Shown here: positions 12,427 to 22,864 of the stretch, piece after piece
Layout of the letters: each line of letters opens with the position of its first letter
How positions within the stretch are numbered: the first letter of the stretch is position 1
Origin: Rhynchonema sp. JSB1_4
Taxonomy: Eukaryota > Nematoda > Chromadorea > Monhysterida > Xyalidae
Reading direction: 5' to 3'
DNA length: 64,000 bases
Assembly: GCA_030248065.1 (NCBI GenBank)
Contig: JASAMV010005069.1
Span: 1-64,000, forward strand
Notes under the pieces: model-generated
What the model was told of the DNA's origin: nothing
Seen by the model: the letters and a program-made list of their open reading frames with translations, nothing else
Database searches by the model: none
Translations under genes and position numbers: made by a program

Positions 12427-13540
12427 GCTGGTGTCAGAGAGCACGAGCAGAGAGCGGACAAAGCCGGTCAATACTCATGTCACACACCCATCGCATGCTG
12501 TGAAACATTTTGTTTATCAGTCGTATGTGGTCAAGCGCAACGGTAATGATGTTGCTGTTGTATGTTTTGTGCTTTTCGCTCGTGCTCTCTGACACCAGCG
12601 GAGAGCGGAGAGCGAAATTTCGCTCGTGCTCTCTGACACCAGCGGAGAGCGAAATTTCGCTCGTGCTCTCTGACACCAGCGGAGAGCGGAGAGCGAAATT
12701 TTGCTCGTGCTCTCTGACACCCGCGGAGAGCGATGTCAGAAATTTCGGTCTCCGCTCTCCGCTGGTGTCAGAGAGCACGAGCAAAATTTCGCTCTCCGCT
12801 CTCCGCTGGTGTCAGAGAGCACGAGCGAAATTTCGGTCTCCGCTCTCCGCTGGTGTCAGAGAGCACGAGCAAAATTTCGCTCTCCGCTCTCCGCTGGTGT
12901 CAGAGAGCACGAGCGAAATTTCGCTCTCCGCTGGTGTCAGAGAGCACGAGCGAAATTTCGCTCTCCGCTGGTGTCAGAGAGCACGAGCGAAATTTCGCTC
13001 TCCGCTGGTGTCAGAGAGCACGAGCGAAATTTCGCTCTCCGCTGGTGTCAGAGAGCACGAGCGAAATTTCGCTCTCCGCTGGTGTCAGAGAGCACGAGCG
13101 AAATTTCGCTCTCCGCTGGTGTCAGAGAGCACGAGCGAAATTTCGCTCTCCGCTGGTGTCAGAGAGCACGAGCGAAATTTCGCTCTCCGCTGGTGTCAGA
13201 GAGCACGAGCGAAATTTCGCTCTCCGCTGGTGTCAGAGAGCACGAGCGAAATTTCGCTCTCCGCTGGTGTCAGAGAGCACGAGCGAAATTTCGCTCTCCG
13301 CTGGTGTCAGAGAGCACGAGCGAAATTTCGCTCTCCGCTGGTGTCAGAGAGCACGAGCGAAATTTCGCTCTCCGCTGGTGTCAGAGAGCACGAGCGAAAT
13401 TTCGCTCTCCGCTGGTGTCAGAGAGCACGAGCGAAATTTCGCTCTCCGCTGGTGTCAGAGAGCACGAGCGAAATTTCGCTCTCCGCTGGTGTCAGAGAGC
13501 ACGAGCGAAATTTCGCTCTCCGCTCTCCGCTGGTGTCAGA
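12427..13540. repeat. 37-bp palindrome-bearing tandem array with internal inversion
   Basis: The unit is 37 bp and carries the perfect palindrome GAGCGAAATTTCGCTC. About 20 forward units run from roughly 12745 to 13540, most identical, some with an extra gctctcc. About four units at 12574-12735 are in the opposite orientation, and a single diverged unit lies at 12427-12450. The unit has no stop in any frame, so open frames of about 280-360 codons cover it; they are a by-product and not genes. Confidence 0.95.
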
Positions 13541-13964
13541 GAGCGGCCTTAGCAAAAATCAGCAACAAAAGGCATTAAATTTGCAAAGATAGCAAATCCA
13601 ATTTTTTTAGCGCATAGTAACTTTTTCACGATACTCTTGAACCTAGCAAGGCCGAAAACCGTGAAAATCTTTCAACTGCGCTGTCTCATGTTTGAGCCTT
13701 GCTGGTGATGTTTCAGTGGATGAACAAATAGAACGACACAACGACCAACCAGTACCTGCCTGGCCACCATAAAGTTTTTGTTTTCCGAAGGGGCGGCAGT
13801 GATTGACACCCAGGTTATGTTACTAAATTATGCATGGTCCAAGAATTCATTTGATTTTAATCAACAACTGCTATCACACACAATAATACACCCACGGACG
13901 CTCACTGATCTCATTAGCAGCCTAATACAAATTATATAGTGTATTCCGAGGCAAACAAGAAATA

Positions 13965-14343
13965 CAGTAAACCCCGTTATAAGAAACGGTCCGGGACTCG
14001 TAACTTTGTTTCTTATAACGAGTTAATTCTAACGGATGTGTGCCAAGTTTTACCCCGTTGTGTCTAAAAACCGTTAAACATACATATACAATACATACAT
14101 ATACGTGATGCTATAACACAGGTGCGCAGTTTGGCACATGTTCCTCCGTGCTTGTGAATCACGGTTATTGTAACGGAGCGTTTGTAACAGGTACAGGGAC
14201 GGGGCGGGACTCAGAAATTTGTACACATTGGCAACTGCGACATTTCTTATATCGGAGCGCTTATCTATGTGGGACACGAAATATTGTTTCTTTACCTAAC
14301 GCGGGATTTTTATTACGGAAATTCTTATAACGGGGTTTGACTG
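13965..14343. mobile_element. TA-flanked MITE with pogo/Tigger-like ends
   Basis: Ends CAGTAAACCCCGTTATAAGA and TTATAACGGGGTTTGACTG form inverted repeats, flanked by TA on both sides (13963-13964, 14344-14345). Internal gttataag/cttataac motifs repeat. The end sequence resembles pogo/Tigger-type Tc1-mariner elements. No transposase. Confidence 0.85.
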
Positions 14344-14532
14344 TACTGAAACGATCAAATTAAAAACTCGTGATAACTTCACTCACAGTTTGTTTATTCT
14401 GATTTGATTCTGTATACACGTGAAGCATAATACCCACCCACACAACTGTGTGCTGCATACATAATTAGGTACAATCTAATCGGAGCTGGTGTACAAGTGC
14501 AAAATACAGCCCATAGAAATGGGAAGTAGACA

Positions 14533-14727
14533 TCTATACTACTAAAACAGGAAGACGTACAGTATGTGTGTATGTGCGTATGTGTGTCTGTGGCCCCCTC
14601 CCTCGGAGGTGCGGACGGGTCAATTTTCACGGGTAGCTTTGGGTATGCTAACGGGTCTTCGGGGGGGGGGGGTGGCACGACACGGGCGCGGCGCTGTAGC
14701 CGGGCCGTTGGCACGGGTCCCGTCTAG
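14533..14727 (+). mobile_element. Mini-Helitron-like element
   Basis: Starts TCTATACTACTAAAACAG and ends ...ACGGGTCCCGTCTAG. The 5' TC, the 3' CTAG preceded by a short palindrome (ACGGGTCCCGT), and insertion between A (14532) and T (14728) all match Helitron rules. It is only 195 bp, so it is non-autonomous. A G11 run lies inside. Confidence 0.55.
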
Positions 14728-14832
14728 TATGTCAACACTTCGAGGTGTTAACGCTCGTTTTGTTGCCTGGAGCGGTTTGTTGCCTTCCTTGCGACACATT
14801 TCCTGCTTCGACTCTAGTTTTCCATGGGTGGC

Positions 14833-15020
14833 ATTTTCGAAACGGTGTAAAGCTCCGTTGGGTGTAAAGGTCGGTGTCCGGTCGAAGATCTTGACTCGGT
14901 GTAAACATGAAACATTCCACGTTAACAGCAGGCAATGTTTATGTTTGCCCTGACCGAGCGGTTTGTTGCCTTACACCGGGACCTTTACACCCAGCTCACC
15001 TTTACACCGTTTCGAAAATA
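14833..15020. repeat. Inverted repeat around GGTGTAAAG motifs
   Basis: The left half (ttttcgaaacggtgtaaag, gggtgtaaaggtcggtg) is answered by cacctttacaccgtttcgaa and gggacctttacaccc in the right half. It could be a decayed foldback element. Confidence 0.6.
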
Positions 15021-15577
15021 TCACCCCATATTGAGCCATGAGGGCTCAATATCGGAACGAAAGGAAAATCGGCTTTTTTGTTAGAAATTTTTTACCGCCC
15101 TTCGGAAACGTGTCTGTGGGAAGGTTTTTGAAACCTCGCGAACCGATTGCCAGCGTCACCGAATGTTATTACAACCGCTTTATATGTAGTACACATTCCT
15201 GTGCACATTTTCATCAAACATTTGAACAGTTTTGCGGAGAAACCTTGAAAAAGGCCGATTGAAACAACTTTTGTGGGAGAAAATCAATGATCAAGGGATC
15301 TATTTTTAAAAAATATTTTATTCCAAATAAAGCCCCCCAAGGGCCCACGTTTCCGAGCAAAGCCTTCGGATATTCGAATGTTGATCAAGATTTTAGAAAA
15401 TCAAAAATTAAGGTGACTTAACACAAATCGACAAACACGAAGCAAAGTTGGGTGGTTACGGTAGTGATCATCGCATTATACTTTCAAATTCACGGAGATA
15501 GTCAATTTTTTTCATTGCATTTGCAGTAATTCCCGGATTTTCTTCAGCAAACCAGACATTCATAGGACAGCACCATC

Positions 15578-16909
15578 ATGTATCAGCAGCACCGTACCCT
15601 ATTACTGACAATTGCCGTTTGCCTGACATACCCAGCTGACAGCAATAAGAATAAAAATACACAACCAACGATTCCGGCAGAAATCAAACAAAATATACAA
15701 ACAATTGAGGAGAGCAGATCCAAATTTGAACAAAGATTCGCCCATTTGATTGCGAATGACCGCAACAGCCCCGAAGCTAACGAATCCCGAAACAGGGCGC
15801 CATACAGACAAGCTGAATTTGACCAAAAAAGTGAACGAGAAAACAAAAAACACGAAATTCAGAGAAATTCAACGCCCGAATTGTTCGATAAGAAGGGGTT
15901 TCGACCAGCGAACTTGTCTGCAAGCAGATACAGATATATAGAGGGCGACAGAAAGACATTCGACAGCAATACCGAACGTGTACAGGTTAATTTTGCTGAA
16001 ATATTGAATTCATTGGCAGTCAAGCAATCAAACAATCAATCAGTCTGACTCACAGGCCAACAATGTTGATTCTGTCCGCCATCATGACCAGGATACGAAG
16101 GCCCTACAGATCGAATCCGAACCCAAACAAGTATATAATATATAAGTACCGCATCTGCGGAAAACATAAAAATAGAATCAATTAATCAATCGGTCAACGA
16201 ATTCCATCCGAACAGGACGACGACGATTTCAATCTTCTCTCCAATCCATCATTGAGTATCGGCATCGGCGTGTTGGTTGTCGCGTGCGTGTGTGCCGTTG
16301 TCGTGCTCGGCGTTGTGATCGCCGTCAACAAACACAAAAGGACAAAGGTGTGCTTTGTTTATTTCAAGGTTCTGTGTTTCTTGTTTATTGAATTTTTTGT
16401 TGCAGGAGTTGTGTTGTGTGTATTTCAGAAAGCTGAAGGTAGCCTCAGCGCCAGACCATCATCGAAAAAGCACAAACATCGTCGTCGCCGACATACGTCC
16501 AAAACAGAAGATCAGAAGAAAGAGCACAGATCGAAAGATCCAATCGATCCTCTTTTTGACGAGACCCAAAAATCGAAGCCGCAAACACAACAAAAGGATG
16601 AATCTTCAAACAAAACTGAAACGTCTTCCAGTGAGTTGTAATTCGTTTGGTTGCTTTTTTTACATCTGAAATGATTGCTTTTTTCTTGGACATTTACCAT
16701 TTTTAACCGTTTCAGTGAGCTTCATCGTCTGAACAACTGTAAACTTCGAATGCAATGATATTCCTAATAGAAACAAAATGGTCGTCACAGTTTTGGACAA
16801 TGAAACGTCAGGATACAACTTACGCAGTGACGAAACATCAACAAGCCAGCAAATCTACCAAGACATGGATCAAACAAATTCAAATGCACTGACTATTTAT
16901 CAGCCATAA
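15578..16909 (+). CDS. Single-pass type I membrane protein, six exons
   Basis: Exons 15578-15985, 16044-16130, 16216-16347, 16429-16630, 16720-16738 and 16771-16909 join in frame to about 328 residues. The start gives a signal peptide (MYQQHRTLLLTIAVCLTYPA). A long, charged, N- and Q-rich extracellular part of about 180 residues has no cysteine pattern. A transmembrane helix follows (LSIGIGVLVVACVCAVVVLG, exon 3), then a basic juxtamembrane stretch (KHKHRRRRH) and an acidic/Ser tail. The tail contains IYQDM, a YxxM-type tyrosine motif. Exon 5 is only 19 bp and its acceptor (gtgag) is weak; it is chosen because it alone keeps frame. A poly(A) signal follows at 16924. No family was recognised; a receptor or adhesion-like role is only inference. 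Confidence 0.7.
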
Positions 16910-16923
16910 ATAATTTGACACCG

Positions 16924-16929
16924 AATAAA
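16924..16929 (+). terminator. Poly(A) signal AATAAA of the membrane-protein gene
   Basis: AATAAA lies 15 bp after the stop codon at 16907-16909. Confidence 0.7.
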
Positions 16930-16997
16930 AAGTCATTTACAAGAGTGTGATTTGTTTATCGTACAAAATAACAGATAAAAATAGATTTGACACAAAT

Positions 16998-17003
16998 TTT
17001 ATT
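16998..17003 (-). terminator. Poly(A) signal of the convergent minus-strand gene
   Basis: Reads AATAAA on the minus strand, 8 bp after the stop at 17011. It supports 17011 as the 3' end of the Cys-rich gene and puts the two convergent gene ends about 70 bp apart. Confidence 0.6.
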
Positions 17004-17010
17004 GACGTCA

Positions 17011-20000
17011 TCACAGGCTCAAATACCAAATGGGCACAAACAAAATGTAATGAAACGCAAACATCTTTATCAAATATTGATTACCTAGCGTCAAAAGCTC
17101 ATTAGAGCCATGAGAACAGGAGTTGGAGCAAATTCTCGACACCTGTGACATGGCACAACCCCAAGGACACACGCACTCAAACATAAAATAGGCTGCTTTG
17201 TCCGGAAACCTACTGGACAATGATTATTAGATTATTCATTACATTTCAAAAAAATCTCGCGATGTTTCATAGAGCACGGTGCCGCAGCAGGATAATTTAT
17301 TAGAATAGCATAGCAGGAGAACAGGCTGGCTGACCGGTTGTCGAGAATTCACCCCAATTTTGGCACGGTTCGAGTTGTGATAAAGCTCCGCGGTGAGCAC
17401 AGCGAAGTCAATAAAGTCACAGACTAGAATCATTCAATAATAATAATGCCACAGACGATGTTCGTCGCTTCAAAAAAGCCAATTTTTAAAATAACCCTTT
17501 GAAATCACATTATTTCAGTTCAGTGGTTCGTGCAAGTTGTTCCATCAGCCGTTAGCGCAGAATTTGCAGATATAAAAGTCAGAAATTAGTTTTTTATCGG
17601 TCCCAACAAATACTGTGCGCAACCATACGTACGTCAACCACTGTCCAATAAGCTGCCCCCACGCTTCACGCTTTCAACCACGATTCTTTGCTGAGATGAC
17701 ACTCACAAGCGATTGGTATCTGGATATGTTCCCTGACCCAATGTTCGCATTCAGTTGTGCCAACGTTGCGCATCACTGTGAACGATAGCGTACGCTCGCC
17801 GCATTTGCCGTGCGCTGAAACATCTGCCAATTATATACAGTTCACCCTCTTAATAATGACACAATTGAGAACGGGCATTTCCAGTCACTATAAGGAATAT
17901 TCACTACAAGAGTAGCACATAAGGGGATGGCGACAGGTTGAGAAGCAAACTAACGGTGGATTTATACAAAAATGGGGTCACTATATTGTGAAGGCTCAGC
18001 CAAACAGCTACAACCGGAACTGGTTTACAATGGCGTAACTGTAACAACAATGAGTGCACTTTGCAAGTGTCGCCCTGTTTTCACAGACCAGCAGTGCACC
18101 AGGACATCGTCAGTGCGAATGCATTGCCACAAGGATGTTTTCGCACCGATGTTCTTGCCAGCGCTGTTCCTTAGGCTAAGCTGATGTTTCACAGGCTTTA
18201 TAAAAAGGCCAGAATTACACGGAGACGAACCAGCATTCGACCACCAGTCAAATATACACTTGTTGTCCTTTGCGTCACAAACGACGGCGTTGTAGAATCG
18301 CGGGAAACACTTTCTGCCCAGAACGTAGACGCCGTGACACGCGGCACACAATTTCTCGAATCCCCACACTTCCTCAGATCCACGCGGGGTGCAGTTAGTC
18401 AAAGGCACGAACTCTGCAATGATATTGAGAACGTCAGGAGGGAAAACATACTTGACGATATGGTCCGGAGCAACTTTGACGCTGGATCAACACTATGACA
18501 TTAGTAAATTTCTCAATTGTCAAAAAAGTCGCGTGGCCAAGGCAGATCGGATAGATTGGTTGATACCGGTTTTCATGTCGGTCAGAGGAACTCGAAACCA
18601 GCAAATGCAAAAAATCATGTGTAATAAAAACCGTGCCACCTTTGATGCTGTTTCTATACTGGTGGTTTGTACATACAGTATATTCGTTTTGTCTATTCCG
18701 TTTCGATCAACTTTACGACACGAGTGGTGCGCTAAGTCGTCGTGAAAGCGAACGCACCAGCGGGCCACGTTACCCCCACCCCAATAGTAGCGCGCCCTCC
18801 CTCGCACCCGTTTCGCATCCTCCATATTTGAGCACTGAAGATGCATGTTCATCCAGTTCCTGCTCGGCGTTTCTGCTGTAGCTCGCGTCATCGTGGTGTG
18901 CGCCGCCGTGTACCTCAAATGAACGCTTTTGTTCAAAAAAACATACAGTGTACTCTATTCATATTGACCCTCCTCGTACCTACCTGCATTAAACCGAAAA
19001 TTTTTGTCCAGAATCGGCCATTAATATCCTGTGCTGAACCACTCTAGATTGTGAATATTCTTTATGGTGACATTACTGCGACACGCCATTTTCTGTCACC
19101 ATAAAGAATATTCACAATCTAGAGTGGAGATCGACTATATGAAACATCGCACAAACCTGCGGGTAACAACCAACCTCTGACTGTCTGTGTACAACGCCCT
19201 GCAATTTCTGCACGATTCTCTGACAGTAGAATCCACAGTCACTGTGTGGTGTGAAAGCGGGCGAATCATGCTGGGCACCGGGCACAAATGCATCCTGAAT
19301 CATTAAAGGTAAACGAATTTCGAGGTAAAATTACGAAAAAGAGAAATCCAATGAGCTCGACCTGTCGATGATACATCGTTTCCTCGGTTGTTCGTAGCCT
19401 GAAACATTAGTAAAATGACGTTTCACGCTTATTTACCAGTTAACCGGACGTATTTGCCAGTGGCATAATCGGCATCACCACCACAAAGAATACTGATTGA
19501 TCAAAGAGCAAGGTAAGACAGTGGAAATCCTGGGCCAAATTGTCGACGATGATACTGTATGGTTCCACTGGATGTTAACCGCCACATGCAGAGTGCATAG
19601 ATTGTCAAAAACGAAACACTGACTTTGTGAACACCAATCCCGCCTCCTCTGGTGTATCAGCCATGAACATTTGATTGCGCCCACCCACACTCTCCAGCAT
19701 TTTGTACAGATCATCACGACTGAACTTCTGACACGCGCGCTCAGACTGAAACATCAGACGCTTCTATAATATGAAGCTCCGCGATCAAGCCGGATCTGTC
19801 TTTGTCTGCGAGAACCGATCCAAGCACCGAATCATAACCGACTTCGTAATTCAAAGGTTTTCATCTGGCTGTCCTTTTAATCTGCATGATGAGTTCCTCC
19901 ATGGGACCCGTATGGGGACCAAACGCACACGACAAGACAAAGATACTGAAGGGTATGTACGTAGCATCTAACCTTTGACGGAATTTATACCTAGTGGAGC

Positions 20001-21006
20001 TTGATGACCAGTTGCGTCTGACTTTTTCGAGGTGTTCACGTCACCTTTTTGATTTGAACACATTTCTGTTCTAAATTTCTTGATGCGATCAATTTTCAGC
20101 AGCGCAAAGGTTGCTTCAAGCTATTTTGCTTACCGATTTGCGCCTGGTGTGATTCGTGAAGGTTCCATTGAAGCTAATCACTTTCTGATCTGTCGTTGTC
20201 CCCAGAGGGGTAGTAGTGCTGCTTGTACTTGTTGCGGTACTGGAACTGGTTGTTGTTGTTGAACTGGAACTTGATTCAGGTTCCGGTTCACTCGTCGGAA
20301 CCGCTGTGGTGGTGCTTGTTGTTGCAGTGGTACTTGAACTCATTGGGGTTGATGTCGTTTCGGCTATGCCACTGTTTGAGACCCATTCTGTGGAATTCAG
20401 CCAATCTGAAATTATTTCGCTTTTCGATACGGCCTTTGCATCAAAAAGGGTTGAAACGTTTACAAACAGCTAAAATGTGGCAGACAAAACTGACTTGATG
20501 ATATCAAGAATATTAGCCACTTTGGTCGCACAAACTGACGATTCCGTCAGTTGCACCACTAGCCTGTCTGTACCAAGTCTGAACTATTCGCGAAACGTTA
20601 CCTTTATCAATAAGTGTGCCGTTTGAATCCGAATTATTCTCTTCCACGACAGTGTGCTGTTCACGTGATGTTTCATTGACTTTGTTGTTGTAGGCCACTG
20701 GCTGATGCAACACTCGCCACGGCCAGATACTCGATAACCACCACAGTTGGGTGGTGAAGTCGATGACTAGGAATGATTTGGAAATGCTCTTTGCGTATTT
20801 TTTGAAGACAGGAAACCTAGTGACCGGAAATACCTACCAAAGCTTCAGATCCCAATCACGTCACCATGAAGGAGAAGGTGTATAATACAGTGGAATGAAA
20901 TGAAAAAATGCGCGCATGATATGGTGTGTTTACCTTGAGCATCATCGGTTCCGGCTGTGATGAGCAAGACCGACAGCAGCACAAACAGTTTCAGATTATC
21001 GCTCAT
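17011..21006 (-). CDS. Secreted mucin-like, Cys-rich protein (possible cystine knot)
   Basis: The start at 21006 opens a signal peptide (MSDNLKLFVLLSVLLITAG). In-frame exons are 21006-20934, 20766-20540 and 20469-20134; the third is a Ser/Thr-rich mucin-like stretch of about 60 residues with NGT/NHT glycosylation sites. After one unresolved join come 19745-19624, 19492-19445 (reads ILCGGDADYATGKYVR), 19398-19362 and 19294-about 19171, all in frame. The exon from 18413 has C-x5-type spacing, CAACHGVYVLGRKCFPRFYN and further Cys. The last exon (from 17212) reads FECVCPWGCA, then SNSC and a hydrophobic end. LG..CFPRFYN followed late by C-x-C recalls noggin/trunk/PTTH-type cystine knots, but this is weak. 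The region 18230-17213 is not resolved, so two genes are possible. Confidence 0.55.
19039..19127. repeat. Perfect 33-bp inverted repeat with 23-base loop
   Basis: Arms 19039-19071 and 19095-19127 are exact complements (CCACTCTAGATTGTGAATAT...). It lies in an intron of the Cys-rich gene. The arm contains caccataaag, which also occurs in a dispersed short repeat of this window. Confidence 0.97.
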
Positions 21007-21148
21007 GTTGAATTCCGAGATTTTTGAAATTATATGCGTGTTTTCAGAGATTTCACTCAATTTCTGGATGCGATTGTGCCTAATTTGTTTCGAAACTTTT
21101 TCGATTTTCGTTTTGTGGTCGACGTCATCGTTTTGTCCTCAACAATGA

Positions 21149-22864
21149 TCTGCTTCACATAATATTATCGTTGTTGTTGTAGTACTATTGTCAGGCCACG
21201 ATAGGGGTTGATTTCAAGCAATTGTGCAATAATAATAAATATTCGTGCAATGTAATCCTGTAAGAAATGTATACCTACATGATTATGATAACAAATAAAA
21301 ATAACACGTAATACATAGGTAACAGTTAACCGTTAGTCAGCAGGCCCAGAGTGTCTTTGTGTCCATCACACAACGTGGGTATCGAAATCACGTGCCATTA
21401 GGTATACATGCATCAATAGGTTCCAATTGCAGTTCCAAGGAACCTCAAATCTAGGGTACTTGAATAATGCAAAATTATCACCGGCGTGTGGACAGTGGGC
21501 AGCGAGGCAAACCACCCAACGGATTTCTGTACATTCAATGCAGGCGGCCAAGCGTTGGTATACTTTGGAAAACATAAAACAAACAAACATTATTTTATTT
21601 TGTATTTTTGCGCGCACACCGAACGAAACGATGAGTAACATAAGGTTAATTTTCAACGGTTCTTTTGAAGTGGACAGTGGAAACACGCAGAGTTGGCATG
21701 TTTTAAAAAGTTTGGTGCATTTATTATAAATATGATTTTAATCCATGATTTCTTTTATATATTTTAGATTTGCAGTTCATTGGTTCCAGATGTTGAAAAT
21801 TAAATAACCGCCTACTGGTCACGAAGTGAACCAGTGCCCGCGAATGAATAGACACCGGGTGAACGGTCAACGCGCGCGGCGCTAAATATTTTATAAAGTT
21901 TTTCTCACAAAACAAACATTATAATAAACAAAACAAGTCCAAGCCAGTCTGGGAACGAATTTTATGTGAGAAAGTGGCTAACTGGTCACAAATGTGTCTC
22001 ACGTCTGTCCCTTGAGGGGATAAATAGTGGCCAGTGGAAATCTTGACGTTCTGTTCAGCATTGCAGCATTAAAAAAGCATTTTATCCCAAAATATGTACA
22101 CAAGCGTAACATACATACAAAGCAGTAAATCAACCCCTTGCAAACAGGCAGACGTAAAGCAAAAACAGTCATCGAAAATCAGGTTCATAGTTGTGGAAAA
22201 GGATATTGATGAAATCACATTTATGTACACAGAGTCTTGGACAAAAACTTCGAATAGGTAAAAGAAGAAGTGCGAGCATTTAAAAAAACAAGAATAAAAA
22301 TGATGACACCGCAGACAAAACGATATTTACTGAAACAAAATACACAGACGACATGCAACCTAATCAAAAAGAATGTAGGCGTATTAAAAAAGCGTTGCCA
22401 AAACCGTTATGAAAACAACCGTTGTTCAACATCATATTTCGCAAAAGTTCAGTCGTGATAAAATAATTCAGGTGATGAAGAATTGGCTGTTCACACGCAA
22501 TGTGTATGTCCTTCGCGGGCACGAGAGTCGGGGCTTGGGCTTGGTACAGCCGTCAGCTCAAAGTGGTCGACTCAACTTAGCCCAAAATGAGCGCGAGAAA
22601 TGGGAGTTCACAACAAGACGTGACGATTTGAGTTGACGACGGTACTTTGATCCCGGCTTTGAAGACAAACACGGGGTTTGGTCGTTTGACTTGGCCTGAT
22701 TTTTGTTCGAAATGTTTTTATGTGCATCTCGTTGAAATCACAACCATTTCATAATGGTATGCGACATGCGAACAATCAACATATGATGCCACACAGTCAA
22801 ACTTCACCAACCCCCATCACCGATGCCCGCAAAATGCCTGATTTTTCACGAACTCAATATGCAA
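21149..22864. other. Intergenic region, no gene supported
   Basis: AT-rich, with one A-rich open frame of 57 codons at 22094-22267 followed, after a one-base shift, by another K/N-rich frame to about 22458. There is no homology I recognise. Near 22560-22640 a cgtcaactcaaa-type inverted motif recurs that also appears at 57050-57190. Confidence 0.4.

Noticed and set aside
12510..13592. Overlapping 280-360-codon open frames on both strands
   Set aside because: They are the 37-bp satellite read in several frames; the unit has no stop in any frame and its length is not a multiple of three.
20134..20343. Plus-strand Val/Leu-rich frame opposite the mucin exon
   Set aside because: It is the antisense of the Ser/Thr-rich exon of the minus-strand gene, which has in-frame splice joins.
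22094..22458. A-rich K/N-rich open frames
   Set aside because: Split by a frameshift, no splice support; base composition alone can produce them.
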